Part shown: positions 48,327 through 60,130 of the stretch, in pieces | Numbering within the stretch: position 1 is the first letter of the stretch | Layout of the letters: each line of letters starts with the position of its first letter | Assembly: GCA_030770535.1 (NCBI GenBank) | Contig: JASVEC010000020.1 | Location: forward strand, 372,001 to 436,000 | Direction: 5' to 3' | Source: Batkoa obscura | Lineage: Eukaryota; Entomophthoromycota; Entomophthoromycetes; Entomophthorales; Batkoaceae | Length of the DNA: 64,000 bases | Notes under the pieces: generated by a model | What the model was told of the DNA's origin: nothing | Seen by the model: the letters and a program-made list of their open reading frames with translations, nothing else | Databases searched by the model: none | Made by a program: the position numbers and the translations under genes

Positions 48327-49235
48327 ATATTTATAAAATTTTATTATATAAAGCCTATATTAAATTTTGTACAAATTAGATTTAAAGAAATGTTGTATCA
48401 ATAGTTAAATAAATACAAGAAAAAGGAAAGCGGTATATTATATGCATACGTCAATTTAATAAAGTAGTTAAGTTATGATGGTGTTATCATTTTTTCAAAG
48501 TGTTTAAAATTTTAACTGCACTTTAACACGTTTTAGGTAAAACTAACAACGCTTGTTTAAAATAAATAAATGTAATGATAAGTATTAAAAATATGAAGAA
48601 AATTTTATTATTGAAAATTTTACTGGGTTGAAAAGTGGTAATAGTTATCTAATATAAGCCTACTAATGGTCTAAAGAGGAGTTATACTAAGGCTATATAA
48701 AGCCTATACCGGGCATATTACTATTTACGTTTTATTTGAAAATAATCAAGGCTATTTAAATAGCTGCTAGAAGCGATGATACTATCTTAAGAAATAAACT
48801 ATAAGCCAGGAGATCTTTGGAAACTTCGCAAACGGCTTATATTTCCCTTGATGTTTTCACCTTTTCAACTACCTTATTCAGGTTTTAAAAATGTGAAATT
48901 TATCAATGGGCTGTAGCAGCATATTCTGATTTGATTATAGCAATATGAAAGTTGGGTGATAATAATGATGTATTCATTTGTTCCTAATTATTGTTTATAA
49001 TTATGAACATCATAATTATTTATAAAAGTTACTATCACTAAAGTAAAACTCAGGATCGGAACCAATGAATATTGAGCATCAAGTAAACTTGATAGATACT
49101 TGAAATATTGTTAATTTATTATTCAAGTTTTAATCTGATAACTTTATCTAGTAATATTCTCTATAAAGTAGGCTTATCCAATTATATTCATTATAAGTGA
49201 TCTCGTTTCTTTCCCCTAAAATTGATTCTCTACTT

Positions 49236-49287
49236 TCCAATCATAATCCTTAAAATCTATAAACGCGCTCGGAGTCTGACCAATTAA
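49236..49287 (+). promoter_or_regulatory. Conserved RNR2 promoter block (copy 2)
   Basis: Counterpart of 36693-36743. The MCB box is ACGCGC here (49263-49268) instead of ACGCGT. Both CCAAT motifs and CGGAGTCTG are kept. Confidence 0.6.
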
Positions 49288-49417
49288 ACTCCAAAGCATC
49301 TAACATTCGATCTTTAATAACTTCACGATAATTTTAGAAACACCAATTATTTTATTATATTTGGGCCAATTAAAGGATTTAATCCTGAAGGATGATTTAA
49401 GGATATTAATTAAAGAG

Positions 49418-49424
49418 TATAAAA
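49418..49424 (+). promoter_or_regulatory. TATA box of RNR2 copy 2
   Basis: TATAAAA, 54-60 bp before the ATG at 49478, the same distance as in copy 1. Confidence 0.5.
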
Positions 49425-49477
49425 TTAACTTAATTACAATCTTTTATCTCTATCTTTCCTTCAATTCTACTATAAGC

Positions 49478-50656
49478 ATGCCTTCAATTGATGACACCAC
49501 TACTCCCATACAAACTGCGCCTCAAGTACAAGGGCCGGTTATAGACGCCAACACCAATCCCAGTGTTGCACAATCATCCAAGTCTGAGGAAGAAGAATCC
49601 AGACTTGCTTTACTCCATAAAGAAGCTCATAAGTTAACTACTGAGGAGCTTATCGAACGCGTTCGTGAAATTGAAGCTGATGAGCCACTTCTACAAGTCA
49701 ATCCAAGTCGTTTCGTAATCTTCCCTATTAAATACCATGATATCTGGAGAATGTATAAGAAAGCCGAAGCTTCTTTTTGGACCGCTGAAGAGGTGGACCT
49801 TTCTAAGGATGGTGATGATTGGAATAAGCTTACCGATGGTGAACGTCACTTTGTTACTTATGTCTTAGCTTTCTTTGCTGCTTCGGATGGTATTGTTAAT
49901 GAGAACCTTGTTGAACGTTTCTGTAATGAAGTTCAATTCTCTGAAGCTCGATTTTTCTATGGCTTTCAAATTATGATTGAAAATGTCCACTCTGAAATGT
50001 ATTCTTTATTGATTGATACTTATATCCGTGACCCTATCGAACGTGATTTCCTTTTCCGTGCTGTTGACACTATCCCATGTATCCAAAAGAAAGCTAATTG
50101 GGCACTCCGTTGGATTTCAGATCACCAAGTATCTTTTGCTGAACGTTTAATTGCTTTTGCTGCTGTTGAAGGTATATTTTTCTCTGGTGCCTTTGCTTCT
50201 ATTTTCTGGCTTCGTAAACGTGGGCTTATGCCAGGCCTTACTTTTTCTAATGAATTGATTTCTCGTGATGAAGGTCTCCATTGTGACTTTGCTTGTTTAT
50301 TATTTGGCTATATCAGTCATAAACCATCCCGTGAAACAATCAATCGAATCATTCGTGAAGCAGTTGAAATTGAACAAGAGTTTTTGACTGACGCATTACC
50401 AGTTTCATTAATTGGAATGAATGCTAAACTCATGTCTCAATACATTGAATTTGTTGCTGATCGTCTTTTAGTTTCCTTAGGTCAAGTTAAGATTTATAAC
50501 GTTGAAAATCCATTTGATTTTATGGATATGATTTCTATGCAAGGGAAAACTAATTTCTTTGAAAAGAAGGTAGCTGAATATCAAAGAGCTGGTGTTATGG
50601 CTTCCCTTTCTAAAGAATCAAACAATATGGCTTTTACTCTCGATGCTGATTTTTAA
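49478..50656 (+). CDS. RNR2: Ribonucleotide reductase small subunit, copy 2
   Basis: A single exon of 392 codons. An upstream in-frame ATG at 49361 exists, but the 49478 start is preferred. It gives the same length as copy 1, follows the TATA box, and drops 39 residues with no counterpart. Residues from about 39 on are identical to copy 1, with the same iron ligands (Asp137, Glu168, His171) and radical Tyr175. The N-terminal 38 residues ([16 protein letters not shown] and onward) share only length and a few residues with copy 1 and are Thr/Pro/Ser-rich. In yeast the paired R2-like proteins have split roles; here the cores are the same, so any difference would lie in regulation or in the N-terminus. 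Confidence 0.95.
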   Translation: MPSIDDTTTPIQTAPQVQGPVIDANTNPSVAQSSKSEEEESRLALLHKEAHKLTTEELIERVREIEADEPLLQVNPSRFVIFPIKYHDIWRMYKKAEASFWTAEEVDLSKDGDDWNKLTDGERHFVTYVLAFFAASDGIVNENLVERFCNEVQFSEARFFYGFQIMIENVHSEMYSLLIDTYIRDPIERDFLFRAVDTIPCIQKKANWALRWISDHQVSFAERLIAFAAVEGIFFSGAFASIFWLRKRGLMPGLTFSNELISRDEGLHCDFACLLFGYISHKPSRETINRIIREAVEIEQEFLTDALPVSLIGMNAKLMSQYIEFVADRLLVSLGQVKIYNVENPFDFMDMISMQGKTNFFEKKVAEYQRAGVMASLSKESNNMAFTLDADF

Positions 50657-50915
50657 ATGCATCCATTTTTGGTTATTAATCAACAGTATTTTTTTAAAAC
50701 TTATTTATATTAAATAAACTATATCTTATATTATTTATTATTTTTAACTATTTTGATTATTAATTTATTTGCAATATTAGTTTGTTATAATATTCATTTG
50801 CTATTTGATGTTTAGGAACTACTTTGAAAGAAATTATTGTTCTGAAAATGTATTCTCTACAACCATCTATGATTTATTAGATTATTAGTTAGTTTAGAGA
50901 CCATTATTGAGTACA
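49589..50915 (+). repeat. Inverted repeat arm 2 (RNR2 core and 3' flank)
   Basis: Partner of 35064-36390. Identity starts within the Glu-rich codons around residue 38 and stops within a shared GAGTACA about 260 bp after the stop codon. Beyond that, copy 1 and copy 2 differ at roughly every fourth base. Confidence 0.85.
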
Positions 50916-51957
50916 CGTTCAACTTTGGGAAAGTATAGTAGGGATACGACTTATTAATGATGTTTTTATTTGAAAGTTTCTATTCTTTAGTTCTAATTTT
51001 CTTTTTATATTGACCACTTAAGTATTTTAAAAGTCAAAGATTCCACTGATATTGTAAAGTACAATGAATTTTAGTACAAAAGCAGAAATAAAGTACAGAA
51101 TATCATTCTTCTTTTATTACACTAACTAATTTTTACATCTATATTGAATATGTACTTGAAAGCTTGAAAGTAATAACACTTTCAAATGTTTTATCTGTAA
51201 TAGTAGAATCTCAAGATCAAAGCAGATAAGCCGGATGATATACAATAAGGTAATAGTATGTTATGTAAGTGAAGAAACTGTTTAATTGAGGAGGATATAT
51301 CTCTATCTTTATAAAACCAAATTGTATTCATAAAATCAGTTAAGAAAAAACAAAGTTGTGAAAGGAAGTTCTTACTTTTTATTTTTTTAGAGTATACTTT
51401 TTTATAACATATTACTTATCACTACATATCGATCAAAAGAATACTCAAATATAACAAAAATGAATAAAAACATTGAATTGTATAAATATATAATTTTAAA
51501 TATAATTTTTTAAAATGGCAATAGCAATAGCAATGGAAATAGCATGATAAAATAGAATAACCAAATTATTCACATTTAATAAAATCTGATGATATAATAA
51601 ATAAGGTTTTTACCAGAATTATACTTGGAATATTTTTTAATATTTCAAACCTTACTTAGTTATAGTTTACTTAACTTTTAAAAAAACAGAAGAACAAAAA
51701 TAATAAAAATGATTAAATGTTCAAGTCTCAGACTTGATGGATTTATTTAGAATAAACGTTAAAATTAGGTAGTAAATAGAAGCAGTATCATACTGAAAAA
51801 AAGGAATTAAAGAAAGAATTGGATAAAGTAAATGAAGTAGTAGAGAAGGTGAGAACTATCAGGCAAATTGTCAATAGAAGGGGTAGTTAAAACGATTATA
51901 TTATTATCAATCACCTATAAAAATTGTTTCAAGTCTCAAACTCTACTTTTTTCAAAA
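50916..51957. other. Intergenic, no confident gene
   Basis: AT-rich. A short stretch at about 51781-51850 reads KQYHTEKKELKKELDKVNEV with possible splice sites on both sides. It could be one exon of a coiled-coil gene, but nothing around it supports a gene. Confidence 0.4.
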
Positions 51958-52899
51958 TCAAAAATAGAAGCTAGGTATTAAATCGAAAAAATCATTATAC
52001 GTGTTAGTATTAATTAAGGTATGATTTAACGAAGTATTAGTTAAAGTGTAAGAAGTGTTAAAAAAATTAGTTGAATAATTAGAAAGATTGATTGGATTAT
52101 TAGTTGATGGACCTAAAGTGTCAATAGAAATAAGTGAAGTATTAAAAACATTACTAGATGGATTCGATAGTCCATCATTAGAACATATACTTAAATCATC
52201 CATATTATTATCATTAGGAACAATCATTTCATTAGTCATTGCTATCTCTCCCATTGCCTCCAGAACTTTGATCTTTTTTTTTTCTTTTCTAATAAACTTG
52301 TTATCACCTAACTTATCCACCCCCTCTTTCTTTCCATTAGTTTCCTTTTGATTTAAGAGTTTTAATTGAAACTTTAATTGAAATCTTTTAATAAATTGAT
52401 TAAACCAAACTCGATTACCCTTAAAATTTTCCACTTTTAAATCATTAGCAATTAATTTACTTTTCTCCATTATATCATATCTTGTAATTTCTTGCTTTAT
52501 AAACAACCCCCTTTCTAACTCTGTTTTTAATTCTGTTTCTATCTCTTTCTCTCTTTCTAACTTTAACTCTAATTCTCTCTTCATCTTTTCATCAACACAC
52601 CAATCTAATACTTTAGTTTCTAATTCAGAAAATGGAGAAGCTACTATTTTCTTTCTACTGTTATAATAAGGTTGAATATTTCTTATGCTCTCTCTTTTAT
52701 TAATGATTTTTGTTACTGTGCTACGACCACAGTGATATAAATTAGATATCTCTTGATGAGATAACCCAGATTCATAATGTTGAATAATGGCTTTTTTTTC
52801 AAAGATAGTGAGTACTTGACGTTTACTAATAAAAAATAAGAGATTTAGTTATTTGTTTTTGTTATATATCTGAATTATTGTAAATTACCGTTTAGACAT
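51958..52899 (-). CDS. CENP-B-type DNA-binding protein without transposase domain
   Basis: Two exons, 52899-52889 and 52825-51958, with a 63-bp intron, give 292 residues. The 11-bp first exon supplies MSK and part of the fourth codon, restoring the typical start MSKRKRQVLTIFEKKAIIQ. Residues 5-55 are a psq-type helix-turn-helix (HYESGLSHQEISNLYHCG, STVTKIIN). Residues about 75-180 form a CENP-B-type second DNA-binding domain, with KSKLIANDLKVENFKGNRVW and FNQFIKRFQLKF. Between them is a Glu/Lys helix. The C-terminal 90 residues are Asn/Ser/Thr-rich. The DDE domain of pogo transposases is absent, so this is likely a host protein derived from a pogo element, like CENP-B or Abp1. Confidence 0.78.
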
Positions 52900-54117
52900 T
52901 ATATAAAAGATGTTGAAGTTTAATGTGACTATATGGATTATTTTTTTATTTTATTTTATTTTGAATGTTAATAATCATCAAATTTTATTGGCTAATGAAA
53001 TAACCGAATTACCAATAGCTAATTGAACCTTTTTTACAACATACTAAGAGATTATAGACAATGTTTTTGGATAACTATGTATTGAAATTGTTAAGAAATG
53101 AAACATAATTTTAATACTAAGTTTGATTTTAATTTTGGTAGTTAAATTCACTATTTCTGAAACTTTTCTAAAAAAATAAATTCAAAATAATATAAATTTA
53201 ATATAAATTAATCATTTGTTAATTGTAAAATCAACTTCTTAAACTCCAGTAAAGCTACTGTTCATCTTTCATCAACTTAACTATTTCAATCCAATTTTTT
53301 TAAATTCCTTCTAGAGTTATTTCACAAAAGTATGTTTATTATATTTATTATATTTATTTCTAATTTATTAAAAAACAACAAAAGTAATAGGCGAATTTTA
53401 AAAGTAGATAACTCTTTAAAACCCCTCTCTTTTTCTTAGTTTAACATTCTTATTAAAATTAATATTATCCGAAGTCAATAACATTCAATCTCAAATCTCT
53501 TATTTCAGCTTAATTTCAATAAGATTAACTAGTTTATATTAATGAGTTTTTATTCAACTATTTGAAATATTAATGTTAATAACAACACATTAATGTATTT
53601 ATATTGTGATCGTTTTGTTAGTATACAAATTAATAATTCATTAAATCTATTTACTTTTTTTATTTTCAGCTTTTTTCAATTCTAAAAAAGGAAAATCACA
53701 CAAAAATTGTTCTTTTTTAATATTGATTTTTCAAAGTTGAAAATTTATTGGTTACAATTCATTAAAATGAAATCATCAATTTCAAGCCACTATCTTATAA
53801 AAAAGTCAATTCAATGAAAAAAAGATTTCTAAATAACTATTATAACATTTAACTAGAACATTATTAAATTCCATTATCTATATTAAAATAAGATATTATT
53901 TATACAAATCCACATAAAAAATCAATTTCCACATAATCAATAATTTATAAATGTAAATAGAAATATTCAATTACTATCGTTTATATCAGACATTAATTAA
54001 TTTAAAAACTGAGAATTCATGCTTTTACTTCAAAAGGTAAGTGTCATATAATAAATAAAAACAAAAACAAAACTTCTCCCTTAAATTAATCGGATGACAA
54101 TTATAATAAAAATAAAG
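52900..54117. other. Intergenic between divergent genes
   Basis: Very AT-rich upstream region of the CENP-B-type gene and acyl-CoA synthetase 1. No gene or MITE seen. Confidence 0.55.
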
Positions 54118-54126
54118 TATAAAAGG
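54118..54126 (+). promoter_or_regulatory. TATA box of acyl-CoA synthetase 1
   Basis: TATAAAAGG, 50-58 bp before the ATG. Confidence 0.45.
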
Positions 54127-54175
54127 CAGTAACAAATTAAAATATCATCGATTTTTAGTTTCTATTTTCAATAAA

Positions 54176-56616
54176 ATGGTTTATATCTTTGCTAAACAAT
54201 TATCAAATACTAAGCAACCAGGACAGACGGGTAAGCTTGTTATCTTTATTTTTTTCAATTTATCAAATCAGATTTATTTTGTTAGCTATCTACCTTAATG
54301 TTGTAGATGAACAACAAGTTACTCAAGGCAAAAAGTACCCAAAAACAGTATATGAATTATTTACTAAAGGTGATAATCAAGTCAATTAAAAGTGATTATA
54401 CTAAATCAATATCTTTTATTTTTATTTAGTTGTTCAAAAAATTCCTAATTCCAACTTTCTTGGTACTCGAGAAACTATTAACAACAAACTAGGTGATTAT
54501 AAGTTTGAAACTTATTCTGAAGTTTATAATCGAGTGCTTAATTTTTCTTCTGGACTAAGTCATTTAATTCAACAATATCAATTATATCCATCAACAAAAT
54601 CTATCAAAACAATTGGTATTTATTCTTCTAATCGTAGTGAATGGACAATCAGTGATTTAAGTATAAGTTTTAGAGATTGTACTACTGTTGGATTATATAA
54701 TACATATGGCATTGAGATCCTAAGTTATGTAATAGAACATTCAGAAATTGAAATATTGATATTAAGTTTTGATAAATTAAAATTCTTAATTAAAAATAAA
54801 ATCAATTTATATCAAATCAAATTGCTAATTTGTATGGATGAAGTAGAGAATGACAGTGATATCTTTCGATGGGCAGAGAGTGAAAATGTAACTTTGAAAT
54901 TCTTTACTCAAGTGGAAAAAATGGGTCAATTAAATCCAGTTTCGCCTACTCCACCTACTCCACAATCGATTTATACCATCTGTTACACTTCTGGAACCAC
55001 TGGTTATCCTAAGGGAGTGATCTCCACTCATTTCAATTATCTCGGTTTCCTACCCTCTAAACGTGAAGCTTTTGGTGATCTTACCTCTGCTTTGGCTTAT
55101 TCTTATCTCCCATTAGCTCATTGTTTAGAAAGAAGTAATATTCTTTATACCATTTATTGTGAAGGTAGTATAGGCTTTAATTCTGGTTCTTTGTTAAATT
55201 TTTCGGATGATATACAAGTATTGAAGCCAACTGCATTGGCTGCTGTACCTAGGATATTATTAAGAATTTACGATGAGGTACAAAAGGTTATTGCTTCAAA
55301 AAGTGATGCAGGGAAATTATTAAAAGAGGCTATCGATTTTAAATTGAATCAATTTCAACTTGGTAATGGAGTCAAATCAGAGAAATATGATGCTTTATTT
55401 GCTCCATTTCGTCAAGCTTTAGGAGGTAGAGTTACCTTCTTAGGAATTGGTTCAGCCCCTATTTCTTTTGAAGCCTTGAATATTTTGAAAGTAGTTTTAT
55501 CAGCTGATATTTGCGAAGGTAATAAAAAAATTAATTTTATAGTATATAGATGTAAATAATTGATCATTTTAATAATTAGGTTATGGATCAACCGAAACTG
55601 CAGCTAATATATCTACTGCTTATAGAAATGATTCAGATTCAGGTACAGTGGGTCCAGTTCATATAAAGTAAAGTTTTTAATCTTGTTATATATATATTGA
55701 TTATAAAATACTAAGAACCAACTATATTTAGTCTTCAACTTAAACTCCTAGATATCCCTGAAATGAATTATTTAAGTAGTGACCAACCTTTTCCAAGAGG
55801 TGAAATTTGTGTTAAAGGATTTAGTGTATTTGAAGGATATTTTAAAAATGAAAAAGCTACTAAAGAAGTATTAACAAAAGATGGTTGGTATCTTACAGGG
55901 GATGTAGGAATGATTGATGATAGTGGTAGATTGAGAATAATTGATAGAAAAAGTAATATGTTTAAATTATCACATGGTAAGTTCTTTTAAGTAGTATTTA
56001 GAAATAAGAGTAAATTTGATATAATGGAAGTTTGGGTTTTATGAATTGATACTAAATAAGTCTTTTTATTATTGTTATATTAGGTGAATTCATTGCTCCT
56101 GAGAGAATTGAAAATCAAATTAATCGCTATGAATTAATTTTACAATCATTTGTTTATGGAAAATCAACAGATTCTTATCTAGTTGCTTTAATTATTCCAG
56201 ACGAACTTCATTTTCTTAACTGGAGTAAAAAGAGATTAAACAATGATCAATTAACTTTGGAAGAGGCTGTTAAAGATAAAAAATTAAACAAATTATTGCT
56301 AAAAGAGATTCAAGATAGTTGTAAAAAAGAAGGATTGGCTAGGTAAGTTTTTAAGATTTTCATTTTATTTTATTTTATTTTATTTTATTTTATTTTATTT
56401 TATTTTATTTAGTTTTGAAATTATTCAATATATTTACATTCATCCAATTCCTTTTTCGATGGAAAACGGATTCTTAAATGATACGTAAGTTGAATGTCTT
56501 ACTTTGAATTTACAATTGATTTATTTTAATATTTTAAATTTTATTTTAGTTTTAAACTTAGACGTAAAGTAGTTAAAGAAAAATTTCAACTTATTTTAGA
56601 TAGCTTTTATAAATAA
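54176..56616 (+). CDS. Long-chain acyl-CoA synthetase 1
   Basis: Eight exons: 54176-54230, 54286-54369, 54430-55518, 55580-55667, 55732-55976, 56084-56342, 56413-56484 and 56550-56616, in frame to 652 residues. It activates fatty acids to acyl-CoA with ATP. The AMP-binding motif is [12 protein letters not shown], followed by YSYLPLAH, the ATP/Mg motif YGSTET, YLTGDVG and [18 protein letters not shown]. The C-terminal [20 protein letters not shown] is typical of the long-chain (ACSL/LACS) type. No PTS1 at the end (DSFYK). The sixth intron contains about ten TTTTA units. The gene is tail to tail with its paralogue, 101 bp between the stop codons. Confidence 0.9.
56359..56411 (+). repeat. TTTTA microsatellite in an intron
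   Basis: About ten tandem TTTTA units fill the polypyrimidine side of intron 6 of acyl-CoA synthetase 1 and run directly into its AG acceptor. The length may vary between strains and could affect splicing. Confidence 0.7.
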
Positions 56617-56717
56617 AATAAAATAGTTATTAGCTAAATTATAAATTACTACTATTAACTGATATTTATTTCAACAAAAACAAATTATTGAGCAATTCTA
56701 TCTTTGCTCTTATTAAA

Positions 56718-59085
56718 TCATTCATAAAGATCATCAAGTATATGTTTAAAATCTTTAATTATAACTCTACGTTTAATTTTAAATCTAAAAATAAAAATAA
56801 AAATAAAAAAATAAAAACAAAAATAAAAATAAGAATAAAATAACTTACGTATCCGTTAAATAGCCATTATCAATAGTAAAACTCAATGAATGTAAATAAA
56901 TATTTTTAATAAGTTCAAATCTAAAACAATAAAACAAGTTAATAATCAATTTCAAACTAAAAATGAAAACTAGTTACTTTGCCAATCCACCTTTTATACA
57001 GCTATTTTGTAATTCAATTAATAACAACTTTTTTAATTCCTTATTTTCACAAACTTGTTTGAAATCTAACTCCATTAAATTTGACCTCTGTTTACTCCAT
57101 TTAATTATTTCTAATTCATTAGGTACTATTAAAGCAACTAAATGGCTTTTTAATGAATTCCCATAAACTATTACTTGTTCAACTAATTTGTTTCTTTTAA
57201 TCACATTCTCAATTCTTTCTGGGGATATAAATTCACCTAAAATATATATTTAAAATAAATTAAGCTTGATTATTGAAATTCATTAATATTATATTCAACT
57301 TTACCATTCCCTAATTTCAATATATGACTTTTTCTATCAACAATAAACAATCTCCCTATGTCATCTATCTTTCCAATATCCCCAGTTTTAAACCAGTGGT
57401 CTTTAGTTAAAGCTTCTTTTGTTGCTTTTTCATCTTTAAAATAACTATTAAACACTGTTGGTCCACGAACATAGATTTCGCCTCTTGGGTATGGGGAATC
57501 TGTAGTTAAATACCCCATTTCTGGTATATTCACTAGTTTAATTTCCGTACTAAAGATAATAAATAAAGAAATTTAATTTATTAATAAATGTATTTGAATT
57601 CATTACTTAATACTTACTTTATATAAGGTCGACCCACACTTCCTGTATCATTATTAAATACGTTGGTTATACTTATTGCAGCTGCAGTTTCAGTTGATCC
57701 ATACCCTAAAAAAACTTTAATTTTTATTTTCTTATATTCAGATAAAATTCAATTGACCTTCAATGATATTTGTTGATAAAACCACCTTTAATACATCAAG
57801 TGCTTGTACACTAATAGGTGCTGAACCTACTGCAAGAAACTTCACTTTACCGCCAATTACTTGTTGGAACTTATCAAATAAATATTCATATTTTGGATTT
57901 TCTACTCCATTTCCATTTTTAAAATCTTTTAATTTTTCTTCAATGGCTAATTTTAATAATTTTGCTTTTTCTCCCTTTCCCTCACTCGCTTTCATTACTT
58001 GTTCATAAATTCTAGTCAAAATCTTAGGCACTGCAGCCAAATAATTTGGTTTGAGTTCCTTGATATCCGAATTAAAATTTCGAATATCCCCATCAGAAAC
58101 AAATCCCACTCGAGCTTTCATAGAAATTATAAAAAAAATACTTGCTCGACCCATGGTATGTGCTAATGGTAAATAAGAATATGTAGTTAATTTAGTTTGA
58201 TTACTAAACGATTTTTGTTTGGTTAATAAAGAAGCAATATAATTTCGATGGGTTGACAACACTCCCTTAGGTAAATTTGTCGTTCCAGAAGTGTAACAAA
58301 TGGTATAGATAGAATCGGATGAAGGTGGGGCAATAGGGTAATTATTTTTCTTCCCAATAGACTCTATTTGTTTAAAGGTATACATGATTATTCCTTGCTT
58401 TTTTGTCCAAGATGTTATTAACTCATTTGGCTTTATTTCTTCAATAATAATTATTATTTTTACTTCAGCTAATTTAATTTCATTATTTATTAAAAACCTT
58501 AATCTATCTCTACTTAATATTAAAATTTCAATCTCAGAATGTGCTATTACATATTCCAACATGAATTTATTATAAGTAGTATATAAACCTACAGTTATAA
58601 GATTCTTAAAACAATTACTTAAATCAGAAACAACCCATTCTGAACAATTGGTAGAATAAATACCAATAGTTTTTAATTGTTTATTATAAAATAATTGATA
58701 TTTGTTGACTAGATAGTGTAATCCATTAGAAAAATTAAGAACTCGAGTATATACTTGAGAATATGTTTGAAATACATAAGCATCTAAAGTGTTATTGATT
58801 TTCTCTCGAGTTCCTAAAAAATCCTGGTTGGGCACTTGATTACAACCTATAAGAGAAAAAAAATTAGTAGGATTATGGATTTTTTTACAATAAGTTAAAG
58901 ATGTGAATTTACTTTGTTGAAATAAATGATAGATGGTTGCTGGTGGGGGACTATCTTCCGTTAAGTTTAATTTATAAATGGCTTGATGAACTATTAATTG
59001 AAGATGGTTATTATGTTAAGTTGGAATTACCCGATTCACCAGTGGTATTTGTAGGGATGGTACATACTTCAAATGAAGGTGTCAT
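56718..59085 (-). CDS. Long-chain acyl-CoA synthetase 2
   Basis: Eight exons on the minus strand: 59085-59031, 58990-58913, 58846-57758, 57705-57618, 57549-57305, 57236-56978, 56920-56849 and 56784-56718, in frame to 650 residues. Seven of the eight exons have exactly the lengths of those in paralogue 1; only exon 2 differs (78 against 84 bp). Motifs are [33 protein letters not shown] and the LACS-type C-terminus GYLTDTFKIKRR. GTTG has become GTTN in the phosphate loop, a mild change. Substrate preference and location cannot be read from the sequence; no PTS1 (ends DDLYE). Confidence 0.9.
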
Positions 59086-60130
59086 TTCTTGAAATTGAAA
59101 GAAAAAATAAAAAGTAGAAAGTAAAAAGTAAAAAGTAAAAGTAAATTGACTTAGTTTGTGATTGATAAGATGATGAAATATATGATTGAATTAAATTAAC
59201 AATTTAGCAAAATAGCAAAAATTATTCAAATTTAGTTTATTAATTTCCAATTTAATTTAAGCTAATTTTTACTGCAAGATTCATTAAGCAAATTTTATTT
59301 ATTTTTGGTAAAAATTCCAAGGTGACAATTAATTGGTGGATAAAATAATTAAAATTTCATAGTACAGTTCAACAATGTAAAAAATGACGTGGATATTTAT
59401 TTGGTATAAAAAATCTTAATATTTTGTTAATAGGAATAATATTCGAACAATAAGTAATAAATGAGTAAAGATGAAGGGAGAGGGTGAAAGGTTGAGAGAT
59501 TTTATCCTAGTTATATAGTGTTTTGAGCTACCTACTTTCTCAAATAAAAAGAACAAATCAAATAGAATAGAGAAATGATATTCTAAAGAAATTATTAATA
59601 AAAAAAGAATAAACTAGGATTATCTTATAAATACTAATATAAAAAGAGTACGAGTTTTGTTCGTATTAAATAACAGCAGTTCTTTATTTAATATAATGAA
59701 AGTTTATCAAATACCAAATGGCTTATTTTGAAAAATTCAAATTTAATAATAACAATAACTCTAGAAGTTTGGTTTTAAAAAGAGACAAAAGAGTACTACT
59801 TTGTTTTAAATATAAATTATAGAAAGTTCCTTTATATTTTATTAAAATTTTAAGAAAGGTAGGTAGAATAACCAATCATAAAATTTATGTTATTTTGTAC
59901 TTGTTCCTTAAAAACAGCAATTTTATTAAGATTATTATAAATAACTGATTTTCTATATACCTTGATAAAACGTATAGATCGGAGCAATATGAACTTCAAT
60001 TGGTAAAAGAAGATATCTAATACCAGATTTCTTACAATGCTTATTTATTGTCTATTATTAATTATATTACAAACTTGGACAGTTAATTACTATTAATTTA
60101 GATACAACTTCACAATATCAATTACAATGT
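59086..60130. other. Intergenic, no gene seen
   Basis: Upstream of acyl-CoA synthetase 2 (no TATA box obvious; AAAAGTA-type purine repeats at 59100-59145) and downstream of trypsin 1. Confidence 0.5.

Larger units (their letters stand above)
47336..49235. other. Intergenic with three MITE copies
   Basis: AT-rich. Holds copies O, P and Q within 620 bp and no recognisable gene. Confidence 0.55.

Noticed and set aside
49361-49477. N-terminal extension of RNR2 copy 2 starting at 49361
   Set aside because: It would place the conserved TATA box inside the coding sequence and has no counterpart in copy 1; the 49478 start gives the same 392-residue length.
51781-51850. Coiled-coil exon candidate KQYHTEKKELKKELDKVNEV
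   Set aside because: Flanking splice-like sites exist, but no upstream or downstream exons could be found.
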